NCBI GenBank assembly: GCA_008508345.1 | Contig: QNGE01002357.1 | Coordinates: forward strand, 1-64,000 | Reading direction: 5' to 3' | Origin: Paragonimus westermani | Taxonomy: Eukaryota; Platyhelminthes; Trematoda; Plagiorchiida; Troglotrematidae | Length of the DNA: 64,000 bases | Part shown: piece by piece, positions 36,801 to 47,890 of the stretch | How positions within the stretch are numbered: position 1 is the stretch's first letter | Layout: every line of letters begins with the position of its first letter | The notes under the pieces: model-generated | What the model saw: the letters and a program-made list of their open reading frames with translations, nothing else | Told to the model about the DNA's origin: nothing | Databases searched by the model: none | Position numbers and translations under genes: made by a program

Positions 36801-39800
36801 ATGCAATGGTGTATCCGCTCTTTATATTATCACTATAATTAAGGTTGCACATCAGCGCATGCCCCATTTGTGTCTATTTAAACTTTTGAAACAGATGCTC
36901 GAACTGTTTGTCACAATTGACTTGCTTGTCTCTTGGAAATCACTGTACTTTAAATGGTTTACCATGGCTAAAATATAAGAACATTTATCTTACTACTAGC
37001 AGAGTGTAATGTTGCACATAGAATTGCAGACCATAAATTGATTAGAAGTGCATCCGCTTGTCTAACTAACGACCGAGATTTCGACTGCCGACCAAGAAAA
37101 TCGTTTGAAATGGTAGAGAATATATTTAAACGTAACAGTCCCAGAATAATAGAGGTTTCCCATGATCTGCACGTGCACTGAATTTGAATTTGGTTATGCA
37201 TGTTTGTTAGTGATTTAAAATTTTGCCTGTTTGTAACCTGAAACCTAACTTTCTTCTAAAATTCTGAGGCTTAACCGTTTGCTTATCAAACTATCTACTC
37301 ATTCACTAGATTTCAAATCTCTGCTTGACGACTCATGAAGGCATTTTCGGTGTTGCTGTGTACAATTTAAGAATACTTTCAATATTTTACATTGATCTAG
37401 TCTTTTTCAATTTTATTCCACGTTGACGATATCGATGCTGTTTAACTAAATTTTGACAACGAACACTCCATCAACAAAATTTAACCACTTCATATTTTGC
37501 TGTCATTTGGTTATTAATTATTTACGAATTCGGTTCCTTCCGTGGTGACATGTTGGCTTCGTTCCTGATCTCATTTTAAACAAACGGTGTAAGTTTTGCA
37601 TGCCAATGACCTTAAGGTTGACGTCCCAGGACTGAACGTTTAACCATACTCGCTTACCATTAATGATGGTTAGGTTCCTCTTTAAGGCTTATAGTTAACA
37701 ACCGCTTGTGTTGCCGCGACGCTAAGACGACCTTCTTAGCACTAGATCAACCTTGATGCTTGCTTGATTGGGGTTGGTTGAAATGTCTGTCTGGATGCAA
37801 AAGATGAAGTTGTGTGAATAAAACTGACAAAATCCTCGAGTGTTTATATTTACGCTATATCAAAACTTAATGCATGGTCGTTCTTCGGAAGCTAATCACT
37901 GTATCACACAAAATATCAGGGCGTATGATTAAATCGCATACTAACACAACCTGCAACTGACGTACCTTATCAAAATTGCATTATACACGTGAATTTGCGA
38001 CTCACTTCAAGTTACCCAACAGCCGAATGTCTTTAGGGTTCCCATCCATTCATTCAAACGGAAATCAATCGTTTTGCAAATTCCGGCGTCTTGTACATTT
38101 TGTTTAGTGCCTAAACCCTATTCTTCAGTTCCACATCGGAGTAGACTGTTTATCCATTGTTACGTACTCAGTTATTGTGTTTCCTCCCAGTTTTCGTGTT
38201 AAATACTTCGGTTTGCATACCAATTTCTCCAGCAGTTGAGGCGCTAATTTCACTGGATAGGTGAACTACATTAGTTTCTTTCTTGTAAATATTTCACACA
38301 TTGCGGAATCTTAATCTGGAGCCGATTGATATTACTTGAAAGCCACTCACATTTGTTCGTAAACGGACAGACTGCTGGACAGAAACGTGTCTGAAAAATG
38401 AAAAGTGAATTAAGGTGTTGCACTGATAATAGATCGGCATTTTAGGTTTTGTCACGGTTTAATGATGCATCCGTTAAGACCGCTATGTTACATATTCCGG
38501 ATTACACATGACTGTATGATAATCTGTAAACGCTCAGCCAGATTCGCTTGCTAGTAATGCTGAGATTGTCTCATCGTCTCCTCAAAAGACACTGTAACAC
38601 TTCGATAACCTCGATCAAATATCATAACATAAGGACCACTCACTTTTACCACGGAACCCATTAATATAATTGGTGGTATGTTGTATTTATGCTTTGGAAT
38701 GTGAAACTTATTAGATACCTTTTACATCCTCGGCAGTCAGCCCTATTGATCACTGCGTGATTTTCTAGTCATCTGACATTCAGTCTGCGTCTAATGCTCA
38801 ACTCCACACATTGGAAAACAATAGAGTTTACGTGAGCAAGACTCAGGTCCACAAATTCTATTCGATTAGGACTGAGTAAACAGTGTGAATTCCTGCACAA
38901 CCCATGGTCATATGTAAGTTGTGTTGAGCTTGCATCAACCAAAACAAGGCCAATATATCAGTAATTGTAGCATAGCTGGGTAAACGAGGAACTTCCTTCA
39001 AGTTCAACTCAGTTGCATCATTGTACTTCTGGGACAAAGTTGTCGGTTTTCACGATGATTAATTTATTGGAGCTTGACTAGCATCTTTCAAACATTCATC
39101 TAATAAACGGCATGGTTATTCGGCGTACTTAATTTTCATTACATGTTTCTGTGCAGTTTGAAACACTGGGTACACAAACGTTCGCACACATTTGATTGAT
39201 ATCTCTCACCGTCTCTGCTTGCCCTTCTATCAAAGTATTTACCTGTCAATCAGTACACCAAAAGTCTTCAATCTGAAACATTTATAAAAATAAACGTCTG
39301 CCAAATAACTAGAGAAGTGTTAGAATTCGTCTATTAGTTTCTACGAAGTTTCTTCCAACTAACTGCTTGACGCACAGTTGCATACTATTCGAAAGTAAAA
39401 ACCATACAATAACACGTCACAGCAATCCCAAGCGATATGGTAGAGAGATGCTTCGACCTTTTCGAGTTTAGTCAGCGCCACAACCGGTGAATAAACCTGT
39501 TAAGTGGAGTCCATGAAATGATCCGTTAGATCGGCAAATCGCAGTCAGTATAAGTAAGTCATACAAGCATTACGGAGAACTCCACAGTTTATGATGGCCA
39601 TCAAAAATGTGTCTATTCTGGTTCGAAGAGCACCAAGGGGCTGTAGATTTGTGTCCCGGCCTTTAAAACACGCATGAGTACAGCAGTTGTTCTCAACTGT
39701 TTTTAATAACCAGCTTATCTGCCGGAACCAGTGTCCACAATTTACACAGTGGGAATTTAGCTCGGGTCTACCGTCTTGTTGAACGACTTTGTGGTCGTAC

Positions 39801-40774
39801 CGTCAGTAACTTCGCAACAAGTACGTTAAACGACTTCACGTAAACACTTGCATATTCAGTACCGACGATTATTTCAAAGTTTGTTACAGCAGCCGGTCTG
39901 TTAATTTGAACTCATCATTTTGAGATCGATGTTGATCAACTGAACATTCGTGTTTAAATCGTGACTGCACATTTGGTGAACAATCAAGGTTCACATTCGT
40001 AGTTTCGAATTCGACTGTCGGTAGGGACTGTGCATTATTGACGAGATCTACTAAGAAGTAACCTCGGGTCTAATGTTTTTTTACTAGCCAACGGTAAAGT
40101 GTCTCTTCTGAATGAGAAGGTTGGTATTGGTCGTAAACTATGTATACTTTATATATCAATAAAAAAATTGTTGATAATAGAGGAATGTGGGATCTTTGAA
40201 TGTAGCTTTGAAAAAATACGTGTAAGAAATATGTCGTTAGGCGTTTTCCTTCTTTTTGCTCAGTTTTCTCACTAGGGAATTTAGTTCAGTGAGTTTTAAT
40301 TTTGCTACTATCTCCACAATCTAGTGAATTATATAAACAAATATTCCCTGGTGTGAAAAGCATCGTCGGTTTAAAGACTAAAAATTGGACAATGTCTATT
40401 GATCACGGCGTTAGAATGGTTAAACAATGCGAGCATCACGTTTTTCTCAGTATGAGCAAGGTTTACGATGGGCGTTAGAAAAGATGTTGGTTGGCTAAAG
40501 CTGAGAGTTTGATTTGAGCCTCTGGTGATTGGTTATTGCCGTTTAAGCATCTTGAAGAGAACTTACTGGATTTTGAACTGAAATTTCTTAACTCCTTGTT
40601 AGTTGTAGAGGTGAAGCAAAATTTTACCAAAAAATGCTGGCACTAGTGTTGGCTCTCTCGGTTGCATCTTTCCAACAATATAGTACACAGTTGTACTATT
40701 CTTGATATTTGTTACCAGCTGGCGATATTCTTGTCCCCACCAAAATTCAAACTCTAATCCGTCAGCGCAGATAA
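33841..40774. other. No recognisable gene
   Basis: Frames of about 90-107 codons (34187-34459, 35344-35631, 35832-36155 on the minus strand, 36673-36978) have no recognisable motif and lack convincing paired splice sites. From 37.2 to 40.7 kb even short open frames are rare. The direct/inverted repeat structure at 36.5 kb is listed separately. A short (AT)n run lies at 36779-36790. Confidence 0.45.
36489..36570. repeat. 14-bp direct repeats flanking a 54-bp segment with a 9-bp stem
   Basis: AGGAAGTAGATTCT occurs at 36489-36502 and again at 36557-36570. The 54 bp between them ends with TTGGCCTTT (36528-36536) and AAAGGCCAA (36548-36556), a perfect stem whose right arm touches the second direct repeat. 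The layout resembles a small insertion with target-site duplication. A replication-slippage duplication would also explain it. Confidence 0.65.
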
Positions 40775-40975
40775 CTAAACGTACATGATCATGTAGGTAT
40801 CAAGCTTTGTGACATCAACAGGCGGTCGTAGAATCTGAGCATCATATGAATAAGATTTATTTCGAGCATTCCCATACATTACTGTGTTATCACCACCTGC
40901 TATGTATCTGGCAGTGTAGTCGAAATGCAAGGAAAACAAACGTGTGGACCAGATCTTAGTCATCGGTCTCATCAC
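40775..40975 (-). other. Minus-strand open frame, unidentified
   Basis: The translation contains TRLFSLHFDYTARYIAGGDN. This vaguely resembles the end of a Ty3/Gypsy RNase H domain (FDY...Y..G.DN), but also a WD-type repeat strand. The following residues (TVMYGNARNKSYSYDAQ) fit neither family well: there is no ADALSR-like end and no WD dipeptide. No upstream TDHKPL-type sequence is found. It is left unassigned. Confidence 0.15.
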
Positions 40976-41471
40976 AAGCTAAATTTGGGTTTAGTACCTC
41001 TTTTGGACAGTTACCTACAGAACTAGCCCGAACAAATCCGGAATACTGGACAGCTTAGAGTGATGCTCAGATTGAATTGATTAAAAACCCGACCTTTCGG
41101 CTTCAATTAGTGTGACTAAATCAGGTTATCAGTCGTCCACCATGACTGTCGTCGGCTCCAACTATACTACCCACATGCGATATAACCAAGTAACCATTAG
41201 GGCGCACTTTATAAGTTGGCACCCTACGACATCAAAATTTTCCTCTTTAAAAATACCATTAATGCTAGTAGTGATGACTACAGAGAACAGTATGTAGTAG
41301 GCAGATGTAACACATTTTTATGGAAATGTTCAATATTTTGTTAATTATGTCGTGTCTAGCAGAGGGTGCATCTCTGGTTGATACAATACTCTTTTTACAT
41401 GAGGACATACTGTGTTCTTTTCTGGAAAGTAACCATTCATTAAACTGATGCAAAACATAGAACAGAGTCCT

Positions 41472-41825
41472 CTAACAATCCCCACCAAATGTGCTCGCAA
41501 GCATTCCTGAGTTGGTGCTCAGCACTACAAAATGTGCAAACATTCTTGTTTCCAAACGACATGCTGTGGCTATGCCGCTAAGTAACAACTTCGGCTCATA
41601 TATGATAGAAATTTGATGTAGATAGTTTGGGTGGATATACTTCTGGGTTTTCATATATATTAGACATATTGAGTCATTCATTTTGAAACTCAACCGTAGT
41701 CGATTGTACTTGCTCACTGAGTTTGCGGAGTGGAGCTGTTTTGATTCAAGTTTTGGGTAGGTTTTCTTCAAGGACACGGTGGTAGGCGTATAATCAACCG
41801 TTGGTTTTCGGAGAAGGAAAATTCC
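41472..41825 (-). other. Minus-strand open frame, about 117 codons, unidentified
   Basis: The frame is open from the TGA near 41826 down to 41472. It reads KTYPKLESKQLHSANS near its start and ACRLETRMFAHFVVLSTNSG near its end. A good acceptor (GTTCTCTGTTTTAG) lies just upstream on the minus strand, but joining it runs into the TGA, so it cannot serve this frame. No family is recognised. It lies on the same strand as the possible exon at 43852-44100. Confidence 0.18.
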
Positions 41826-42348
41826 TCAATTCAAAGTCACTAAAACAGAGAACAGAAAATGTCTTATTTCTCTGTATTCCTGATAGTCATTTAAACGTGC
41901 TACAATAATGAAAAGGTCGCTTGAGCACATTGCGCCATGTTCCTTTTTCTCCGATTCAATTCAAAGTATTGGCAATCAAACGTAACAAGTGCGATCTAAC
42001 ACATTAGTGTCCAGTAGTTTTGTATGGTGTGCATTGTCGTCCACCTCGGTTGGCCTGGTCATCACTATATATTGTTTTCTGAACCAGTGCTTTAAACACG
42101 GTCCACCTACCTATAACAAAACCGTACATATGCAAGAATTATTAAAATATTTATATGATGTATGATATTATATGGTGTGTATAACTGGCATGTTTTACGT
42201 TCGCGGCTGATGAAAGTAAACGAATTGGTCAAACAGAACTCAGTTTTCAAATTCATAATACTTACACCACGAATATTTCATGGGTAACGCGTTGTTAAAA
42301 ATAGTTTCGGAATAACAGCAAATTCATTTTTTGCGACCTTCTGTTACA

Positions 42349-42364
42349 CTGTTGTTAACAACAG
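42349..42364. repeat. 16-bp perfect palindrome
   Basis: CTGTTGTTAACAACAG is fully self-complementary. The flanks (ACA before, CAGTGTGT after) extend the symmetry if two extra bases on the right are skipped. No element boundary is evident. Confidence 0.7.
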
Positions 42365-42907
42365 CAGTGTGTCAAATCTGTACTTGATATCAAAACGTTT
42401 CCGAACAGTTGAACGTAGATTTAGTTAGGCATGGTCATACTCCGATTCAACCACATGTGAAGTGAAAAATATGGTGTAATTTATTTTGTCTTCTCAATAA
42501 GTTATGAGGACGTGCTCACAATAACAGCAGAAGTTCAGAAGTTCTGTTTGTCAGCTGTGAAGTTAGAATGAGATGGTCTATTGATTTAAGTTTAAACGGA
42601 CCTTTTTGACTGTGTAACCAATAGCAGCCGTGATTATTACAAAGTGGGTCCATAAACAGATCTGGAACTTGAAAAATAAACGGTTTAACGAACCCTCCGT
42701 TTTTGGTGACTCATCAACGGGGCAATTACCTGGCTTATTTTATCGTTCTGGTTGTCACGCGTGCGAAACCGGAATTAAATGGTCACAATACTACGTCAAG
42801 TGATTCTGGAGTAGATAGCACTTAGGTGGCCGGATGTACCTGCGGATGTCATTGGAGTAATGGAAACCCATAGATAACTTTCGTGAACTTACATCTATGA
42901 ATTACGG

Positions 42908-43177
42908 AACAGGATTCCGACCACAATCGCGGTGGCCAGGTTAAAGAATACGGCGTTGATTCAGCGGTACAGGTAGACGGAAGCGGACTGGAAGGTCATT
43001 TTTGGTGAGACTCGGTGCTTTGACTCAAAGCGGTGCGTCACAGCTGCATTGGAAATGGACTCCAACTTGCCGTTGGTCAGCGAGTAGGGTGTTGTTCACG
43101 TGTTCTCTGCGAATAGCGCCTGGTTCCAAGGCCGACTTATCTTGTTCCACCGATAAATGGAAGGAGCAAACGCGAAG
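42908..43177 (+). pseudogene. Tc1/mariner-type transposase relic
   Basis: One plus-strand frame gives NRIPTTIAVARLKNTALIQRYR, TAG (43074 minus 100, that is 42974-42976), then TEADWKVIFGETRCF. This parallels the Tc1 region around the first catalytic aspartate (WTEADWKKVIFSDETRF in family terms), with the aspartate of the usual SDE replaced (GET). After a TAG at 43085-43087 the frame continues VVHVFSANSAWFQGRLILF, TAA (43154-43156), MEGANAK. This fits the next conserved block (VMVWGCFS... then ...MNGAKY). The last two catalytic acidic residues and the terminal inverted repeats are not seen. Three in-frame stops make it non-functional. The region is more GC-rich than its surroundings. Confidence 0.5.
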
Positions 43178-43851
43178 TGAGGTCACATAGTTAAGCAATG
43201 TAACTTTCGAGTTTAAACAATTTATATAGTTAGATCTGAAAGAGCTTTGCGGTTTGGCTGCACTACCGATCGTTTCACCTGAGTTACCTTCTGAGTCGTA
43301 GGTTCAGCAAACGCCGCAAACATATCATCGGGAATCTCTCTTTGGCTATTCGCTGAATTATATTAGTCAATCTGAAAAAACGTGACAATTTTCGACACAA
43401 TAATGCCGGCCATCACTTTCCAGAATGCTGCCAGAGGAGGAGATCATATTAGATAATGATGTATACCTTTGTTTTTAGATAGTTTGGGTTTTCCAAAAAA
43501 CATCAACGACATTTTTACAATACGCAAAGTATTCTTTCATTAATGCTTGTTTGACGAGTTCAGGTTCCACATCACACCTGATAAGAAAAATGTCACACTT
43601 CAAGGTATCAAGTAGCCATTGATGCTGTTACAATGATGGCCTCGGTGCCTCTTTCAAACCCTTAAGTAGTTGACCCTTTCTAACAAAATTGCTTGTCAGT
43701 GGTAACTTATACGTGATCTACCGAGGAACTTCAAATTAGCTACATGAGCTAGTTGGGGAAATTTAATAGATGTACATTCCTTTGTTTTAAAACATTGGCC
43801 ATTTGAAAACGGTTTACACCGATGAGTTGGTCATAGTGATAACTTGCTCAC

Positions 43852-44100
43852 AGGGTCCCATAAAAGATTACTCAATAGTTGTGTTGGAATTACGAAGATA
43901 AGTAATGCGTTGTACGCAGCGTTTTCTTTCATTTTGGCGACAACTGTGAGTGATGAACAATAAAGAGTTATGATATATAGGCCTTCACTAAGTTTCAAAC
44001 GGTCGTTCCGCGTTCCTAGATGACTGATGTTCAAAATGTGCGGAATACAATTTAAGTCGGATTTAGTAAAGCTGAAAGGGACATAGTAAGTGGCATTCAC
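43852..44100 (-). other. Possible coding exon, unidentified
   Basis: On the minus strand, a CAACTTACTTCAG acceptor ends at 44101. A 249-nt (83-codon) open stretch follows to a donor, ACCCT then GTGAGC (GT at 43851-43850), in phase 0 at both ends. The reading starts VNATYYVPFSFTKSDLNC and continues RNDRLKLSEGLYIITLYCSS. The second half is hydrophobic (NALLIFVIPTQLLSNLLW), which could be a membrane segment. No family is recognised. Both splice signals and matched phase make it one of the better exon candidates here. Confidence 0.35.
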
Positions 44101-44469
44101 CTGAAGTAAGTTGATCTGTGAATTTAAAAGTACACCGGTTATAACGTGCTGACCCTGAGCGAGCTGTAATCGACGACAGAGACATTCTTAAAATCTCAAG
44201 GCCGTATTATGAAGCCGTGCAGAGAGATATGAAATGTCAAATTTTGTCTCAGACAAACACCGGCCTCAGTGTCTCGCAGATTTCACTAAATGATCCGTAT
44301 GATTCCTGTAGCAGTTCACGCTAGAATCCGCTCAATACGTTACTGAGCATTGTGATCATATTTCAGGTAACCTGGCAGCATTCTACTCTAGAAAGAACGA
44401 TCTGGGATGAATCTGGACCTCGTGAAATTTAAATAAGCGCTTACTATGTTCAAAAAAGCATTTTTTCGT

Positions 44470-44524
44470 TGGTTACATTCCAATCGAAGTTCAGATTTTT
44501 TCGCAGTTGGGTCTCATCTAAATT
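44470..44524 (+). repeat. SINE family 2 remnant
   Basis: GGTTACATTCCAATCGAAG, then TTCAGATTTTTTCGCAGTTG, then GGTCTCATCTAAA, lines up with the B box and following sequence of the copy at 61.28-61.34 kb (GGTTTGAATCTACTCGAAG, CCCTGACTTTTCATAGTTG, AGTCCCATCTGAA). The A-box half is not clear. Confidence 0.5.
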
Positions 44525-47500
44525 CGAAATAACGACAGAATGCGTCCAACCACAGCTAGTCATCTTTCAGCTGGGCATGTCCTACCTTATCAAATCAGCC
44601 GAGTAATTTTGTCATAATACGAAATTAGGTGGACTGTTCAGTAATTAAAAACAGACAGCTAGGTTGAATACAGAACACCAAACACTGAAGCTGCATTCTG
44701 TACGCCGGAGGTAATATTTTTATTCCTCTATAGGCCTTTAATAGAAACATAAGTCACTATGCACTTACATTCAGGGTGAAAAAACATTGAAGTGGCAGAT
44801 CGGCTACTAACAGAGCAGCCTTGCAACTCCTTTTGTACGCACAAGTTGGAATGGTGATGTTGGAGCATGATGTTTTCTGTTTATACTTACAGGTTTATTT
44901 TGTGAGACTGGCGCTGCATCTGCAGACTAAATTTTGCGCTTTGCACAGTCGATGTTTTTGATGGTCCATTGCCATGATGCCTGATAATTGCGTATCCACG
45001 TTTGGTATCACACTTGCTGGGCGTCTACTGGTCCCAGTTCCGAGACAGTGTACAGTTCGATCAGCACACGGTTCACCATATTGAAATCCTTATTCATGGA
45101 TTATTGTAATTTGAAGGAATGAGATTTCCCTGACATGGTTTGGCTGTGTTGTTTTGAGTAGTTATTCATACTATACAAGTTTCGATCGTGCGTGTTTAAT
45201 TCAACAAAGAAACTGAATGAAAATTGTCTGCTCCAAGTTCCTGTTTTAGTGCACGTCTACGATGTTTGACGGGGACGAATTTTCCAACTTCACATATACT
45301 AGCGTTGTGATTTTGAATCTGTATGTACTGTATGTACTATCTGTATGTATCTGTATGTACTATAAATTCAGTATTTTGTTGTCAGATGTTGGTTACCAGC
45401 ATCAAGGTTATTTAGCAGCTCACTGTTGACATGACTTGAAGTTGACTAATGAAATATTGAAAAAGTGATATCCAGGTAGTTTTGGCAGGTTACCTCAAGA
45501 CGTTTCAGATAACACTTGCTGACTGGCCTTGTTTACTGCTTGGTTTGAATCATATTCCTTCTGATTCGAGGCAGTATGTGGTCTTACCAGTGTAACTTCA
45601 AAGTCTGCAGTATTAGGAGGTTAAGTGACGGCAACAGATTTTCAGTGTCTTTAAGGATTCAATGACAAACAGTAATGCTGAAACTCACCGTTTCAATGTC
45701 GGTCATTTTGAGTTCGAACGCAGCAAATCTCTGCATTTTGTGCGACCTCATATGTTGGAGAAGATTGGAGACACAGTGGGTGTAGTTACCAATCATTTTT
45801 GAAACCTGTATATATGTGTACAGTACAACCTGCATGACAAAATTGTAATCGCGCTTCTAAGGAGCTGTCAGTTCAAAAGACGACAAATAACATGTTCTCA
45901 GTGTACCTCTCAGAAAGTATAGAAGACTGTTATGTACTGGGCTTAAGGTAAGGTATACATGTAGAAAAAACGGTTCGCACTAAGTTATGTTAGTTCACAC
46001 TTGTCGTGTTGTGTTAAAGATTCTTGTTCCTCCTTGTATTTCGTATTGTCGGTGAGTAGAGCTAACATATTCAATAAAAAACAATCAACTTTTAAAGTGG
46101 TATTTGAGAAACACACCAGGCTCGAGAGTCAACCTTTTATTCACAGGTTTACTGATTTTAACGTAAAGTTAATATTTATTATTATTTTCCCTCAAAAATA
46201 TCAGAGCTGCTTTCCGAATTGACCGCTTTTGCAGGCGGGATTTCTGAGAAGTAACTGTATGTGATAGCTGATCACACTATTGGGTGGTATAAACCTTGTT
46301 GTGGTGCTCAGTGCGCATTCATTTTGTCCCTGGCATCGTTGTGCTAATTGGATTAGGAGCGGAAAGCACACCTGTGATTGATGGACACAAATATCATGAA
46401 ATTACTGAAGAGAAAGGGAGGTTTACAAGAGCAAAAATGCTTGTGAAAAATAGCGTGTAATTTGGTTCGTATGTCCAAGTTGGTTTTGTTCGCGTTAATA
46501 ATAAACAACAGGGAATTTTGAGAGGTCCGGCCACTTTTACAAACAAACACACAGAGTTCCATTACAGTCGAAAAGCTATGAAATTTGCCATTAGATCGAA
46601 GCTTGAACAAAACAAACCAGAAGTATGGGCTATTTTAGAGTAAATCCGGGAGATGGTGGTATTTTTTCATAAAACAGTTTTCGGCCTAAAACACAACTTA
46701 TCTAGGAAAACAGAGCACAGTATCCGGAAATGTGTCAGTGCATGTAAAATCCTTATCATACATGACCTATAGCCAAAGGTTGTAATCTTCGTCTGTGGCA
46801 ATCTGGTCACTACTGTCGTTGAGGAGACCAGAATAGCAGTAGTTTTTGGACGGAACATGAAAAATCTCTATATCTTGAAACAACGTTTGACGACAGTTGT
46901 CTCGCATATCACGAAATTGTACTGAAATAATAACTTGTAAGAACATGAAGTTTGCTGGGGCGCAATATCTTTGATTGTAATATGGATATAAAAACAATTA
47001 GCTGACAGAATCCTGGCAGAATTTTGAACAGTTTCGAACCACGGCGGCGCGGATTCCCAGTACAGCAACTTTCTTCCTGTCAGTGTTCACTATTTAGATT
47101 GATGGCTTCTGTGAAGTTGGAATTCAATCATGGTGCAGGTCAAGGAGGCATTTCTTTATACGGACAGCCTGAGACTGCGTTGTTATCCATGCATTTCGAA
47201 TCGTTCCTATATTAGGAAATGTGCACACCTTAAGGCAAATACCTGTTGATCAGCCTGTTCTGACATGACAGAAAAATGCAGTGCTAGTGAGTTGAATTCC
47301 TATCACACTTTCGTAAGTAAACCGTAAAGGATCATCGGCATCATGTTGAGCACAACGTGGTCAGCCACATTTGTTTGCGAGTAATGCTTATGTCCCTCGG
47401 GTATTTCAAGTAAGAACATAGGTATTGTCCTTTCAAACTTAACTGTCATCCTAATGTCCAAAGGTGGTCGGGCCTGGAATTATTTGAGCCGAATAGGCGT

Positions 47501-47769
47501 TCAGGCAACCTTGAATTGAGTCCGTGCAAATAAAATGCTGTTCAAAACTGATCATAGGCATCGTTTTCAGGTGAACATTTTATCAAACCTCTTTCAAAGT
47601 CAAACATAACAAAACTGGTTGAAATAGCTATGTGGTTTCAAATTGGGGGGAAGTACTAACTGTGGGACCGTCGACCGAAATTGACGGAAAGTTGTTTCAT
47701 TTCTGTTTAGGCGATCAGGCAATCTAAGCGCTACTCACAAACGAATGTAGTTGGGCGTTGTTTCAGGTG
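44525..47769. other. No recognisable gene; one short tandem repeat
   Basis: Frames at 46353-46610 (minus), 46001-46222 and 46767-46997 (minus) are short and motif-free. The CTGTATGTA repeat at 45319-45362 is listed separately. Confidence 0.45.
45319..45362. repeat. Short imperfect tandem repeat of CTGTATGTA
   Basis: Units lie at 45319-45327 and 45328-45336, then after CTAT at 45341-45350 and 45351-45360. The unit spacing varies between 9 and 13 bases. It is a simple-sequence repeat with no sign of a function. Confidence 0.85.
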
Positions 47770-47890
47770 AGGTTAGAAACAAAGCAACTGAGAAGTTCGC
47801 CTCGCAAAGGCAGGATTGAATTTATAATACCGGCCGTGACAAGGCTATGCACTACTGAACGTAGAAGCTCTAATCACTTCTAGCGATTTT
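47770..47890 (+). repeat. SINE family 1 copy with rearranged hammerhead segment
   Basis: A B-box-like CAGGATTGAATTTATAATACC is followed by GGCCGTGACAAGGCTATG, then CACTACTGA (47850-47858). This matches GGCCGTGGCAAGGATGTGCAC and the start of the hammerhead in the 33.7 kb copy. CTGA of the catalytic core and the helix II strand GCTCTAAT are kept, but extra bases separate them. A new 6-bp stem, TAGAAG (47862-47867) with CTTCTA (47877-47882), has formed. The cleavage-site half is not recognisable. Confidence 0.55.

Noticed and set aside
12990..37617. TGACCTTAAGG occurring near 12.99, 32.99 and 37.61 kb
   Set aside because: An 11-base match without shared flanks is not enough to define a repeat family.
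40775..40975. Possible Ty3/Gypsy RNase H end or WD repeat in a minus-strand frame
   Set aside because: Only a short patch fits either family, the defining residues of both are missing, and no neighbouring integrase, RT or further WD repeats were found.
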